Source of the DNA: CBDCIS01 sp965217565 | GTDB lineage: Bacteria; Chloroflexota; Dehalococcoidia; Lucifugimonadales; CATOSD01 | Assembly: GCA_965217565.1 (NCBI GenBank) | Contig: CBDCIS010000001.1 | Coordinates: 186,001-250,000 of the forward strand | Direction: 5' to 3' | DNA length: 64,000 bases | The notes under the pieces: model-generated | Seen by the model: the letters and a program-made list of their open reading frames with translations, nothing else | What the model was told of the DNA's origin: nothing | The model's database searches: none | Position numbers and translations under genes: made by a program | In this document: positions 45,156-52,281 of the stretch, one piece after another | Layout of the letters: the number at the start of each line of letters is the position of its first letter | Numbering within the stretch: position 1 is the first letter of the stretch

Positions 45156-46343
45156 CTAATCCGCTGGCACCGCCTCCGCTACTCTGCCCTTGAACGCGGG
45201 CATGACCTCCTCGGCGAAGCGCTGGAGCTGCTCCAGGATGACCGACTGGGGCGTGCCTACGGGATGGCTGACGCTGATTCTGTCCATACCGGGGTACCTG
45301 GCTTGCACGCTTTCGAGCTGCTCGATTATCAGGTCGGGAGGGCCGCACAGGAAGCCGCCGGACTCGACCGCCGCCTCAAGAGTGGGAAGGCCTGCGGTGG
45401 GAGCCTTCGCCGGGTCGCTCATGTCCTCGATCTGCTGGTCGGTCAGGGCGCGGACGAGGCGCAGCGGGCCGAACATCTTCAGGTTCTCTTCATAGAGCCC
45501 GGCGGCCTCCTGGATACCCTGCTCCTGGCTTTCCGCTATGTAGAAGTGGAAGCCGAAGCTGAGGCCCTCGCCAAGCTCGGCGTCGCGTCCGGCACGATGC
45601 CGGGCGGCCTGGAAGTTCTCCACGACCTGGTGCATCCCGCCGCCCTCCGCGACGCCGCCGCCGATGACCCCGTTGATGCCGTGCTTCGCCATAAAGTCCA
45701 GCCCGCGCTGCGTCGCGCTCTGGACCGGCTGCCAGCACTCCACTGGCAGACGGAGCGGGCGGGGCACCAGGGTTATCTCCTTGAGGTCGTAGCCTCGGTA
45801 GGGCACCTCTGGCGGGATGTCGTAGTTAGCGCCGTGGTGGGAGAAGGAGGGCTCGTTGAACGCCTTGAACACGATGTCAACCTGCTCCTCGAACAGGTCT
45901 CGGTTGCCGGGCTGGTCGAGCAGCGGCGAGCCGAATGTCTCCACCTCTCGCGTGTGATAGCCGCGCCCCACGCCGAAGGTAACGCGCCCGCCCGTTAGGA
46001 TGTCCGCCGTGGCGAAGTCCTCCGCGAGCCTCAGCGGGTGCCACATTGGCGTGATGTTGAAGCCGCAGCCGAGCTTGATGTTCCGCGTGAGGTGGGCGAG
46101 ATGGACGGCGAGCATCAGGATGTTCGGGATACACTCGTATCCCTCCGGCTGGAAGTGGTGCTCCGCCAGCCAGAAGGTGTCGTAGCCCGTGCGGTCCATC
46201 AACTGGGCGATGGCCTGCGCCTTGTCGTAAACGGTAGCGAGATGCTCGTTGGGGAAGAGCCGGTCGTTGACGGCGGCCCCGGCGTACCCCACGTTGTCCA
46301 TGTCAACGTGTCCGGCGTAGAGACTGTCGAACTTGGTAATCAT
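45156..46343 (-). CDS. LLM-class flavin-dependent oxidoreductase
   Basis: A 395-aa bacterial-luciferase-like monooxygenase. TKFDSLYAGHVDMDNVGYAG, YDTFWLAEHHFQPEGYECIP, ITPMWHPLRLAEDFATADIL, GRVTFGVGRGYHTREVETFG and the C-terminal RYPGMDRISVSHPVGTP match the flavin-dependent branch. It is longer than the F420-type enzyme at 42419 and contains the conserved EHHF motif. It probably oxidises a small organic substrate with reduced FMN. AAAGGAG precedes the ATG. The preceding gene on the strand is a ComD-like subunit, 61 bases away. Confidence 0.9.
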   Translation of the reverse strand: MITKFDSLYAGHVDMDNVGYAGAAVNDRLFPNEHLATVYDKAQAIAQLMDRTGYDTFWLAEHHFQPEGYECIPNILMLAVHLAHLTRNIKLGCGFNITPMWHPLRLAEDFATADILTGGRVTFGVGRGYHTREVETFGSPLLDQPGNRDLFEEQVDIVFKAFNEPSFSHHGANYDIPPEVPYRGYDLKEITLVPRPLRLPVECWQPVQSATQRGLDFMAKHGINGVIGGGVAEGGGMHQVVENFQAARHRAGRDAELGEGLSFGFHFYIAESQEQGIQEAAGLYEENLKMFGPLRLVRALTDQQIEDMSDPAKAPTAGLPTLEAAVESGGFLCGPPDLIIEQLESVQARYPGMDRISVSHPVGTPQSVILEQLQRFAEEVMPAFKGRVAEAVPAD

Positions 46344-46404
46344 GCGCGCTACTCCTTTAGGGGTGACTTTGGTTGAAGAGTCAGGTTTCTGTAATCAATT
46401 GCGG

Positions 46405-46902
46405 TCAAGCGTACTCCGCTCCCATGAGACACGCGACCGGACGCCTGGTTCGCTCCGCTTCCTCGAACGATAGCGACAGGCGGCCTATGTCGTCGTCTGT
46501 TTCGACGAGGAAGTAGTTGATGCCCCAGGCGTTCAGGGTTGGCTCCGTAAGGCGGCCGGCGGAGTCGGGCGTCGGGCCGTGTCGGGTCCAGCCGCGGTAG
46601 CCGACCATGAGGACGATCGGGAAGTTGATGTCCAGCCCCAGCCCGCGCACCGAGTCGCCCGACTCGAACAGCCCGGTGTTCTGTATCAGCACGACGGGCC
46701 TCTTGCCGCCAACCCAGAGGCCCGCGGCGATCGCCAGGGTCTCCCCTTCCCTGCAGACCGGCACCAATTGGAGAGACTCCTCGGCTTGCATCTGCTCGTA
46801 GAGGTAGTTCGTCTCGCTGTCCGGCAGGCAGACGACGTGGGAGACGCCGTTCTTGTTCAGCTCGTCTATAATGGGGCGCGGCGTCAAGGCAGGTTCTAGC
46901 AT
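46405..46902 (-). CDS. TPP-binding subunit, sulfopyruvate/phosphonopyruvate decarboxylase alpha-like
   Basis: A 165-aa protein resembling the N-terminal (PYR) half of ThDP-dependent decarboxylases such as ComD: IIDELNKNGVSHVVCLPDSE, VPVCREGETLAIAAGLWVGG (with the Glu that activates thiamine) and NTGLFESGDSVRGLGLDINF. The partner PP domain (ComE-like) that would complete the active site is not adjacent. Start ATG 46902 with GTGAGGAACC upstream is preferred to ATGs at 46938 and 46947. Without its partner the reaction is uncertain. Confidence 0.75.
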   Translation of the reverse strand: MLEPALTPRPIIDELNKNGVSHVVCLPDSETNYLYEQMQAEESLQLVPVCREGETLAIAAGLWVGGKRPVVLIQNTGLFESGDSVRGLGLDINFPIVLMVGYRGWTRHGPTPDSAGRLTEPTLNAWGINYFLVETDDDIGRLSLSFEEAERTRRPVACLMGAEYA

Positions 46903-46982
46903 CCGGGGTTCCTCACTTTCGCGCGGGGTCTTGACCATTCTCCGCACACCGCGATTATATTGGCAGCGCGGGAGTGGGTCAA

Positions 46983-47106
46983 CTCAGCTTGAGATACTGC
47001 CAGATTTGCAGCTATCTCGAGAAAACCCCGGAGAATGGAAATCGGGTGTCCCAAACCCGCTGGATTGCCGCTTTCGGGGGAATGGAAGGTAGCTTTGAGA
47101 TAACCT
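46983..47106 (+). repeat. Degenerate MITE-like repeat
   Basis: The ends read GCTATCTCGAGAAAAC (from 47011) and, inverted, GTTATCTCAAAGCTAC (to 47104), similar to the 31827 element. It contains a GATTGCCGCTTTCGGGGGAA core like the other repeats. It occupies the gap between the ComD-like gene and the promoter at 47145. Confidence 0.4.
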
Positions 47107-47144
47107 TTTAGTACAAGATCGGCCCTAAGTGGGTTGAAATGGGG

Positions 47145-47173
47145 TTGTCCGCTAGTGAGCTTAGCTTTATAAT
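47145..47173 (+). promoter_or_regulatory. Promoter upstream of the DUF5679 gene
   Basis: TTGTCC (47145-47150), 17 bases, perfect TATAAT (47168-47173). The start near 47180 leaves a leader of about 140 nt, in which TGGTCGGC (from 47191) can pair with GCCGACCA (near 47253). Confidence 0.65.
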
Positions 47174-47319
47174 GGATTGGCTATTCCGCCTGGTCGGCGC
47201 CGCTTTCCGCGATTCTTGCCATGCGCCTGACTGAGTTATAACACGATTCAGGCCGACCAAGCGATACTCTTCTACTTCAGCGTGAGAGGTCCTCAGCCAC
47301 TCGCCAACGGAGGTTTTTG

Positions 47320-47463
47320 ATGCAGGCCTATTGTCTCAAGTGCCGCGATCACCGCGACATCAACGAAGCGGAGCAGGTTACGCTAAAGAACGGCCGACCG
47401 GCCACAAGGGGTAAGTGTTCGGTCTGTTCGGCGACCGTTTTCAGGATCGGCAAAGCCAGCTAA
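47320..47463 (+). CDS. DUF5679 zinc-ribbon-like small protein
   Basis: A 47-aa protein too short for most gene callers. MQAYCLKCRDHRDINEAEQV then NGRPATRGKCSVCSATVFRI matches DUF5679: two CxxC pairs (CLKC, CSVC) that would bind one zinc ion, and the conserved NGRPAT turn. GGAGG lies six bases before ATG 47320. Its function is unknown. It has its own promoter with a 140-nt leader, and a GC hairpin follows. Confidence 0.85.
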   Translation: MQAYCLKCRDHRDINEAEQVTLKNGRPATRGKCSVCSATVFRIGKAS

Positions 47464-47500
47464 CGGATCGCCCCGCTTATTCGCGGTCGCGACTGAGACC

Positions 47501-47534
47501 AACCCGGGGCGCTCCTGGCGGGTAGCCCCGGGTT
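47501..47534 (+). terminator. Hairpin after the DUF5679 gene
   Basis: AACCCGGGGC (47501-47510) and GCCCCGGGTT (47525-47534) form a perfect 10-bp stem 37 bases after the stop. No T-run follows. It lies between two convergent genes and could act for both. Confidence 0.55.
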
Positions 47535-47573
47535 CGTGCTGTTGAAAAGCGGATTCTCTTGGGGCCGTGGCTG

Positions 47574-48113
47574 CTAGGCCTCCGTAATGGCGCCGCTTGC
47601 GAGGTCTATCACGTGTTCGCGTCCGCCATCGCCTCCCATGAGTATCACAACGCAAGACGGCTCTCCACCCTCTGCCCACTGCCGATGGATGTTTCTTGGC
47701 GCGTCGTACCAGAATCCGAGGTCGCCGCGCTCGATGTGATGGTCGGAGAACACCTCCAACGTTGCATTACCAGGGCTGTTGCCGTCATCTACCCTGTTCC
47801 ACACGGTGAATCGCTCTCTTCCCGATATGCCGCACTCCAATCCCCACCGGAAATGGGCGTGCACCGGCGTCGGTTCCCCTGAGGCAAATCGAGCGACCAC
47901 CAGGCGAAATCGCTTGTCGGGGTCCGTGTGGAGTATCCTGCCTCCGAGCCCGGAGCTGCCGCTGCTCGGTTCGCCCTGAAGCGTGAGGTCTCCCCCCTCG
48001 GCGACCAGTCTTTGCAGATTGGCCCCGAGCGACCAGACCATTTCCATGGTCTCTCCCTTGTCCGTCAGCGCGCAATCTACATCCGAAACGAATTCTGCTA
48101 CTGAGTATGCCAT
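47574..48113 (-). CDS. Cupin-fold protein (cysteine-dioxygenase-like)
   Basis: A 179-aa double-stranded beta-helix protein. The first cupin motif is PVHAHFRWGLECGISGRERF, with HxH metal ligands; the second includes APRNIHRQWAEGG. The layout resembles the COG5553/cysteine-dioxygenase-like group of metal-binding proteins. The substrate is unknown. The start ATG has GGAGGAGG eight bases upstream. It is a single gene transcribed towards the DUF5679 gene. Confidence 0.75.
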   Translation of the reverse strand: MAYSVAEFVSDVDCALTDKGETMEMVWSLGANLQRLVAEGGDLTLQGEPSSGSSGLGGRILHTDPDKRFRLVVARFASGEPTPVHAHFRWGLECGISGRERFTVWNRVDDGNSPGNATLEVFSDHHIERGDLGFWYDAPRNIHRQWAEGGEPSCVVILMGGDGGREHVIDLASGAITEA

Positions 48114-48275
48114 GAGAGTCCTCCTCCTGCTGATGGTTATTCGGCGCTAGACGGCCCTGGCTGCTGCGATCTTTGCTCCGTTCGGTCTTGGTATTTGAAC
48201 TGGGCGTCGTATGCTGATACGCCTCCTATGATACACCAAGTGAGCGCTCGTGGTATGTAGCCTTCTCCTTCGAAC

Positions 48276-48401
48276 CTGTATCAATCCAGTAGGTGCCCAA
48301 TTCGTAGGGGCGTCCCTCGCGGGCGCCCTGAGTATGATGACCGGCGCAGGCAACCACAAGGGATTGCCCCTACGGCCATCTGAGCGACTAGGTTGATACA
48401 G
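48276..48401 (+). repeat. MITE-like element with TAGGGGC hairpin arms
   Basis: A 126-bp element bounded by CTGTATCAA (48276-48284) and TTGATACAG (48393-48401). Inside, CGTAGGGGCGTCCCTCGCGG and its partner ending TTGCCCCTACGG form a second pair of inverted arms; the latter belongs to the dispersed repeat family. It ends 20 bases before the -35 of the SAM operon. The rest of the 48114-48421 gap holds nothing recognised. Confidence 0.6.
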
Positions 48402-48421
48402 CCTCAACGGCTTTTTCAAAC

Positions 48422-48450
48422 TTGACACTCCTTCTGCGCCATAGTAACAT
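48422..48450 (+). promoter_or_regulatory. Promoter of the SAM-cycle operon
   Basis: Perfect TTGACA (48422-48427), 17 bases, TAACAT (48445-48450). The start falls near 48457, just before the riboswitch. Confidence 0.75.
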
Positions 48451-48473
48451 ACCCCCAAATCGAATATGCGTAG

Positions 48474-48594
48474 CTCTTATCATGAGAGGCTGAGGGACCG
48501 GCCCAGTGATGCCCGGCAACCGGTTGTGACGGCTGAACCAGCCAAATGACGCGGTGCCAAATCCGTCGAGCGCGACGCGCTCGAAAGATGAGAG
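48474..48594 (+). ncRNA. SAM-I riboswitch (S-box)
   Basis: A 121-nt leader with the SAM-I core: P1 strands CTCTTATCATGAGAG and GAAAGATGAGAG, the kink-turn region GGCTGAGGGACCGGCCCAGT, GATGCCCGGCAACC, and the binding element GGTGCCAAATCC. When SAM is bound P1 is closed and the downstream terminator can form, switching the operon off. Genes below it make, recycle and salvage SAM-derived metabolites. Confidence 0.93.
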
Positions 48595-48606
48595 TTTCCT
48601 GACAGG

Positions 48607-48641
48607 AAAAGAGCTTCCCTCACCATGGAGAAGCTCTTTTT
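48607..48641 (+). terminator. Riboswitch-controlled intrinsic terminator
   Basis: AAAAGAGCTTC (48607-48617) pairs with GAAGCTCTTTT (48630-48640), ending in TTTTT. It starts 12 bases after the SAM-I aptamer and is the expected expression platform. The following 48642-48823 stretch is leader with no gene identified. Confidence 0.9.
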
Positions 48642-48823
48642 GGAGTAACGGCTAATTCTCCGGCCGGAACGCCGGCCCCTTACCCTCGCTGAGGTATGTC
48701 TCCCGCGGCTGCTGTTGCGCGCCTCCATGCGGGACAGCGTTCGCTTCCACAAGAGAACACCCGACTCCGGCCGCAATCGTCGCTTCACGCAAGAGTTCAT
48801 ACAGGACGCCCTGGGGTATTTCC

Positions 48824-49876
48824 TTGACATCTGCCAACACGAAGAACTTCCGACCCATCGCCTGGCAAGGGGATGGCAAGGTCAGGCTGATAGACCAGAC
48901 GCGCCTTCCGCTGGAAGAAGTCTGGCTCGAATTCGAGGACTACAACGGCATAATAGGCGCAATCAAGGAGATGCGAATCCGGGGCGCGCCCGCGATCGGC
49001 GTCGCGGGAGCCTATGCCGTGGCGCTGGCCGCGTTGGAGATCGAAAGGGATAGCGTTGGCGGGCTAATGCCGCGGTTGGAAGAGCCCGCGCGAGCGATAA
49101 AGGACGCGCGTCCAACCGCGGTCAACCTGGGGTGGGCCGTCGGGCGAATGCTCGACACGGCTCGGAAGGCGAACTCGACGGCCGAGCTGGTAGCGGAGGC
49201 CAGGAGAATACAGGACGAGGACGAAGAGGCCAACCACAGGATTGGCCGACATGGGGCAGACCTGATTCCCCACGATAGCGTCGTGCTGACCCATTGCAAT
49301 GCCGGCGCCCTCGCGACCGGGGGCTTTGGGACTGCCTTGGGAGTGATTCACACCGCTTGGGCGGACGGCAGGCTCAGGAGCGTGTTCGCTACCGAAACGC
49401 GGCCCTTTCTCCAGGGCGCGCGGCTGACGGCCTGGGAGCTAAAGCAGGCGAACATACAATCAACCCTGATTCCCGACTCCGCCGCCGGACAGCTAATGCG
49501 CCGCGGCAAGGCGCAGGCTGTCATAGTGGGAGCGGATCGGATAGCGGCCAACGGAGACGTGGCGAACAAGATTGGCACGTACAGCCTCGCCGTGCTCGCC
49601 AGGGAGAACGGCCTGCCCTTCTACGTGGCTGCCCCGGTAAGCACGATAGACCTGAGCCTCGATTCGGGCGACTCTATTCCGATAGAGGAGCGTCCCCCGG
49701 AAGAGGTGACACACATTGCGGGCGTGCGCATCGTCCCAGAGGGCGTCGAGGCGCTGAACACCGCCTTCGACGTTACGCCGCACGGCTACGTGACTGCCAT
49801 CATAACCGAGAGGGGCGTTGTAAGAGAGCCGTACAGTGAAGGCCTGAAAGGTATTCTGGAGGATTCGAATGACTAG
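48824..49876 (+). CDS. mtnA: S-methyl-5-thioribose-1-phosphate isomerase
   Basis: A 350-aa aldose-ketose isomerase of methionine salvage, converting methylthioribose-1-phosphate to methylthioribulose-1-phosphate. RPIAWQGDGKVRLIDQTRLP at the start, MRIRGAPAIGVAGAYAVALA, the catalytic Cys in THCNAGALATGGFGTALG and the Asp in VGADRIAANGDVANKIGTYS are all present. The best start is TTG 48824 behind a GGGG stretch. First gene under the SAM-I riboswitch; it overlaps mtnP by 8 bases. Later salvage genes (mtnB onward) are not in the window. Confidence 0.93.
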   Translation: MTSANTKNFRPIAWQGDGKVRLIDQTRLPLEEVWLEFEDYNGIIGAIKEMRIRGAPAIGVAGAYAVALAALEIERDSVGGLMPRLEEPARAIKDARPTAVNLGWAVGRMLDTARKANSTAELVAEARRIQDEDEEANHRIGRHGADLIPHDSVVLTHCNAGALATGGFGTALGVIHTAWADGRLRSVFATETRPFLQGARLTAWELKQANIQSTLIPDSAAGQLMRRGKAQAVIVGADRIAANGDVANKIGTYSLAVLARENGLPFYVAAPVSTIDLSLDSGDSIPIEERPPEEVTHIAGVRIVPEGVEALNTAFDVTPHGYVTAIITERGVVREPYSEGLKGILEDSND

Positions 49877-50729
49877 GGCGAGCCTCGCCTTCATCGGAGG
49901 CTCGGGGCTGTACGACATAGAAGGCATTTCGGACAGGCAGGAAGTAGATGTCGAGACCCCCTTTGGCTCTCCGAGCGATTCCATCGTCACAGGCGCTCTC
50001 GGCGAGATCAAGGTCGCGTTCCTGCCCAGGCACGGGAGGGGCCATCGCATCTCGCCTTCTGAGTTGCCGTTCAGGGCGAACATCTACGCTCTCAAGTCCC
50101 TGGGCGTAGAGCGAATCGTATCTATCAGCGCCGTGGGCAGCCTTAGAGAGGATATTGAGCCACTGGACATGGTAATTCCAGACCAGCTAATCGACCGCAC
50201 CAAGAGCCGCGTTAGCACCTTCTTCGAGGGCGGCGTCGTCGGCCACGTGGCCTTCGCGGACCCCTTCTGTCCTGCGTTGAGTGACACCCTCACCACGGCG
50301 GCGCGGACCCTGGGTGTCGAAACTCACGCCGGCGGTACCTGCGTGGTTATCGAGGGACCTCAGTTTTCGACACGGGCAGAGTCGAAGTTGTACCAGTCGT
50401 GGGGAGCGGACATCATAGGCATGACGGCTCTGCCCGAAGCCAAGCTCGCGCGGGAGGCCGAGATGTGCTACTCGACGCTGGCATGTGTCACCGACTACGA
50501 CACCTGGCACGAAAGCGAGGAAGACGTCACCGTCGAGGTTGTAGTGGCAAACCTCCTCAAGAACGTGACGGTCTCCCAATCAATAGTCAAGGAGCTTGCT
50601 CGCAACGTGCCCGCGGCGCCGCCGTGCTCATGCTCGTCAGCCATCGAGGACGCCATCATCACTAGCAGGGAGCGCATACCGGACAGCGCAAGGCAACGGC
50701 TTGGCGTGATTGTGCAAAAATATCTCTAA
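49869..50729 (+). CDS. mtnP: S-methyl-5'-thioadenosine phosphorylase
   Basis: A 286-aa purine-nucleoside-phosphorylase-fold enzyme that splits methylthioadenosine with phosphate into adenine and methylthioribose-1-phosphate, the substrate of MtnA. LAFIGGSGLYDIEG, the phosphate loop LPRHGRGHRISPSELPFRAN, CVVIEGPQFSTRAESKLYQS and IIGMTALPEAKLAREAEMCY define the family. It overlaps the end of mtnA. Its last 38 bases are duplicated in tandem immediately after the stop codon. Confidence 0.95.
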   Translation: MTRASLAFIGGSGLYDIEGISDRQEVDVETPFGSPSDSIVTGALGEIKVAFLPRHGRGHRISPSELPFRANIYALKSLGVERIVSISAVGSLREDIEPLDMVIPDQLIDRTKSRVSTFFEGGVVGHVAFADPFCPALSDTLTTAARTLGVETHAGGTCVVIEGPQFSTRAESKLYQSWGADIIGMTALPEAKLAREAEMCYSTLACVTDYDTWHESEEDVTVEVVVANLLKNVTVSQSIVKELARNVPAAPPCSCSSAIEDAIITSRERIPDSARQRLGVIVQKYL

Positions 50730-50768
50730 CGCAACGACTTGGCGTGGTTGTACAAAAATATCTCTAGC
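50693..50768 (+). repeat. 38-bp tandem duplication at the mtnP 3' end
   Basis: Bases 50693-50730 are repeated at 50731-50768 with 34 of 38 identities. The unit includes the last codons of mtnP and its stop (copy 1 TAA, copy 2 TAG), so the second copy is non-coding. It contains CAAAAATATCTCTA. Confidence 0.9.
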
Positions 50769-50864
50769 GCGGCGGTGCGCTGGGCTGGGAAGTCTCACCC
50801 TTACCTGAGCACTCTCCCTTGATGGGCGAGGGGAATCGGAACAATACGCAGGAGGATGCGGCAG

Positions 50865-51218
50865 ATGCCTAGACAAGAACCGGGAGAACCTTACTATCGT
50901 GTTGACTCGGACGAGGCGGCTGCGATGCACGGAAACGACGACGCCGTGTTCGTGGACGTGCGCCGTCCCGACGAGTACGTGGAGGGACACATCAAGGGCG
51001 CGCTCTTCATTACAGTGGACGATGTGTTGGCCCGCATCGACGAACTTCCGCGCGACAAGAAGCTCCTCTTCATTTGCGCCGTGGGTGTGCGGAGCGGCCT
51101 GGCGTGCGAGATGGCCGCGGCGATGGGCTACGATTCCGAGTTGCTTTACAACATCGACGACGGCACGCCCGCGTGGATCGAGAAGGGGCATCCAACGAGC
51201 TATGGTTCCGATGAGTAG
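50865..51218 (+). CDS. Rhodanese-domain protein
   Basis: A 117-aa single-domain rhodanese. VFVDVRRPDEYVEGHIKGAL is the CH2A-like start and LLFICAVGVRSGLACEMAAA carries the catalytic Cys in the six-residue active loop (C-A-V-G-V-R). It would transfer sulfane sulfur to cyanide, thiols or a carrier. ATG 50865 sits nine bases after GGAGG; ATG 50856 directly abuts that site. Its place in a SAM/methionine recycling operon suggests a role in handling sulfur, but no specific partner is evident. Confidence 0.88.
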   Translation: MPRQEPGEPYYRVDSDEAAAMHGNDDAVFVDVRRPDEYVEGHIKGALFITVDDVLARIDELPRDKKLLFICAVGVRSGLACEMAAAMGYDSELLYNIDDGTPAWIEKGHPTSYGSDE

Positions 51219-51251
51219 GACGAACGCCGCGCCATCGCGAAGGATGAAGAC

Positions 51252-52196
51252 ATGTCGCTGCTCGTAGTCGGCTCGGTCGCCTACGACTCCGTCACGACCC
51301 CTGCGGGCAGCCGGGAGGACTCGCTGGGCGGCTCAGCAACCTATTTCTCCATCGCGGGCAGCTACTTCGCGCCCGTGAGCGTCGTTGCGGTTGTGGGGGA
51401 GGACTTCCGGCAAGAGCACGTTGGCCTGCTGGAGTCCCGGCGTGTGGACACGTCGGGCCTCGAGCGCAGCTCCGGCAAGACCTTCAGGTGGGCCGGCGTC
51501 TATGGCACGGAGGACGTGAACACCCGCGACACCCTGGATACCCAGCTAAACGTCTTCGCCGACTTCTCGCCCTCCCTGGCCCGCGAACACAGGAGGCAAC
51601 CCCATCTCTTCCTCGCCAACATCCACCCTGAGCTTCAACTGGACGTGCTGCGGCAGATGGATTCCAGGCCCAAGGTGGTCGCCCTGGATACGATGAACTT
51701 CTGGATAGAGGGAAGCCGGGACAGCCTGGCCCGGGTTGTCGAGGAGATCGACATCCTCTTCATGGACATTGGGGAGATACGCTCTTTCGCCCGTGAACCC
51801 AACCTCGTAAAAGCCGTCAGGCGTATCCTGGGCATGGGGCCGAGCACGGTGGTAGCCAAGCGCGGGGAACATGGAGTGTTGCTGTTTAGCGGAGACTCCG
51901 TTTTCGCCGCGCCTGCGTTCCCGTTAGAGAGCGTGATCGACCCCACGGGCGCGGGCGATTCGTTCGCGGGCGGGTTCATGGGCTACCTGGCATCGTCAGG
52001 AGACACCAGCCTCGACGGCCTGAGAAGGGCGACGGTGCTAGGCTCCGTAATGGGTTCGTTCGCCGTGGAGAGCTTCAGCGCGGACCGGCTGGCGTCCCTC
52101 GGCCAGGATGACATAGACGGCCGCTTCAGGACTATCACGCGGATGTCCCAGTTCGCGCCGCTGGCGGATGACGAGAGTTTGCCGTGGCGAGAATGA
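51252..52196 (+). CDS. PfkB-family sugar/nucleoside kinase
   Basis: A 314-aa ribokinase-fold kinase. LLVVGSVAYDSVTTPAGSRE, the glycine pair in LGGSATYFSIAG and the C-terminal anion-hole motif DPTGAGDSFAGGFMGYL with the catalytic Asp are present. In this operon adenosine, released by AhcY, is an attractive substrate; adenosine kinases of the PfkB family would pull the reversible SAH hydrolase reaction forward. That reading is inference from context. AAGGATG precedes the ATG. Confidence 0.88.
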   Translation: MSLLVVGSVAYDSVTTPAGSREDSLGGSATYFSIAGSYFAPVSVVAVVGEDFRQEHVGLLESRRVDTSGLERSSGKTFRWAGVYGTEDVNTRDTLDTQLNVFADFSPSLAREHRRQPHLFLANIHPELQLDVLRQMDSRPKVVALDTMNFWIEGSRDSLARVVEEIDILFMDIGEIRSFAREPNLVKAVRRILGMGPSTVVAKRGEHGVLLFSGDSVFAAPAFPLESVIDPTGAGDSFAGGFMGYLASSGDTSLDGLRRATVLGSVMGSFAVESFSADRLASLGQDDIDGRFRTITRMSQFAPLADDESLPWRE

Positions 52197-52222
52197 GCCA
52201 GGGATCGGGTACATGAAGTAAC

Positions 52223-52236
52223 TTGCGTTAACGCAA
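52223..52236. promoter_or_regulatory. 14-bp palindrome before ahcY
   Basis: TTGCGTTAACGCAA is a perfect palindrome, the form of a LacI-family operator, 46 bases before the ahcY start. No promoter was clearly seen beside it; it may allow separate control of ahcY onward. Confidence 0.4.
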
Positions 52237-52281
52237 ACCAGGATTGAAACGGAAATGGAGCTTTACACTTAGGAGGATGAT

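Noticed and set aside
48652..48879. 75-aa minus-strand ORF between the riboswitch terminator and mtnA
   Set aside because: It reads plausibly as protein in parts but overlaps the mtnA start, has no clear ribosome site and no recognised family; kept out for lack of support.
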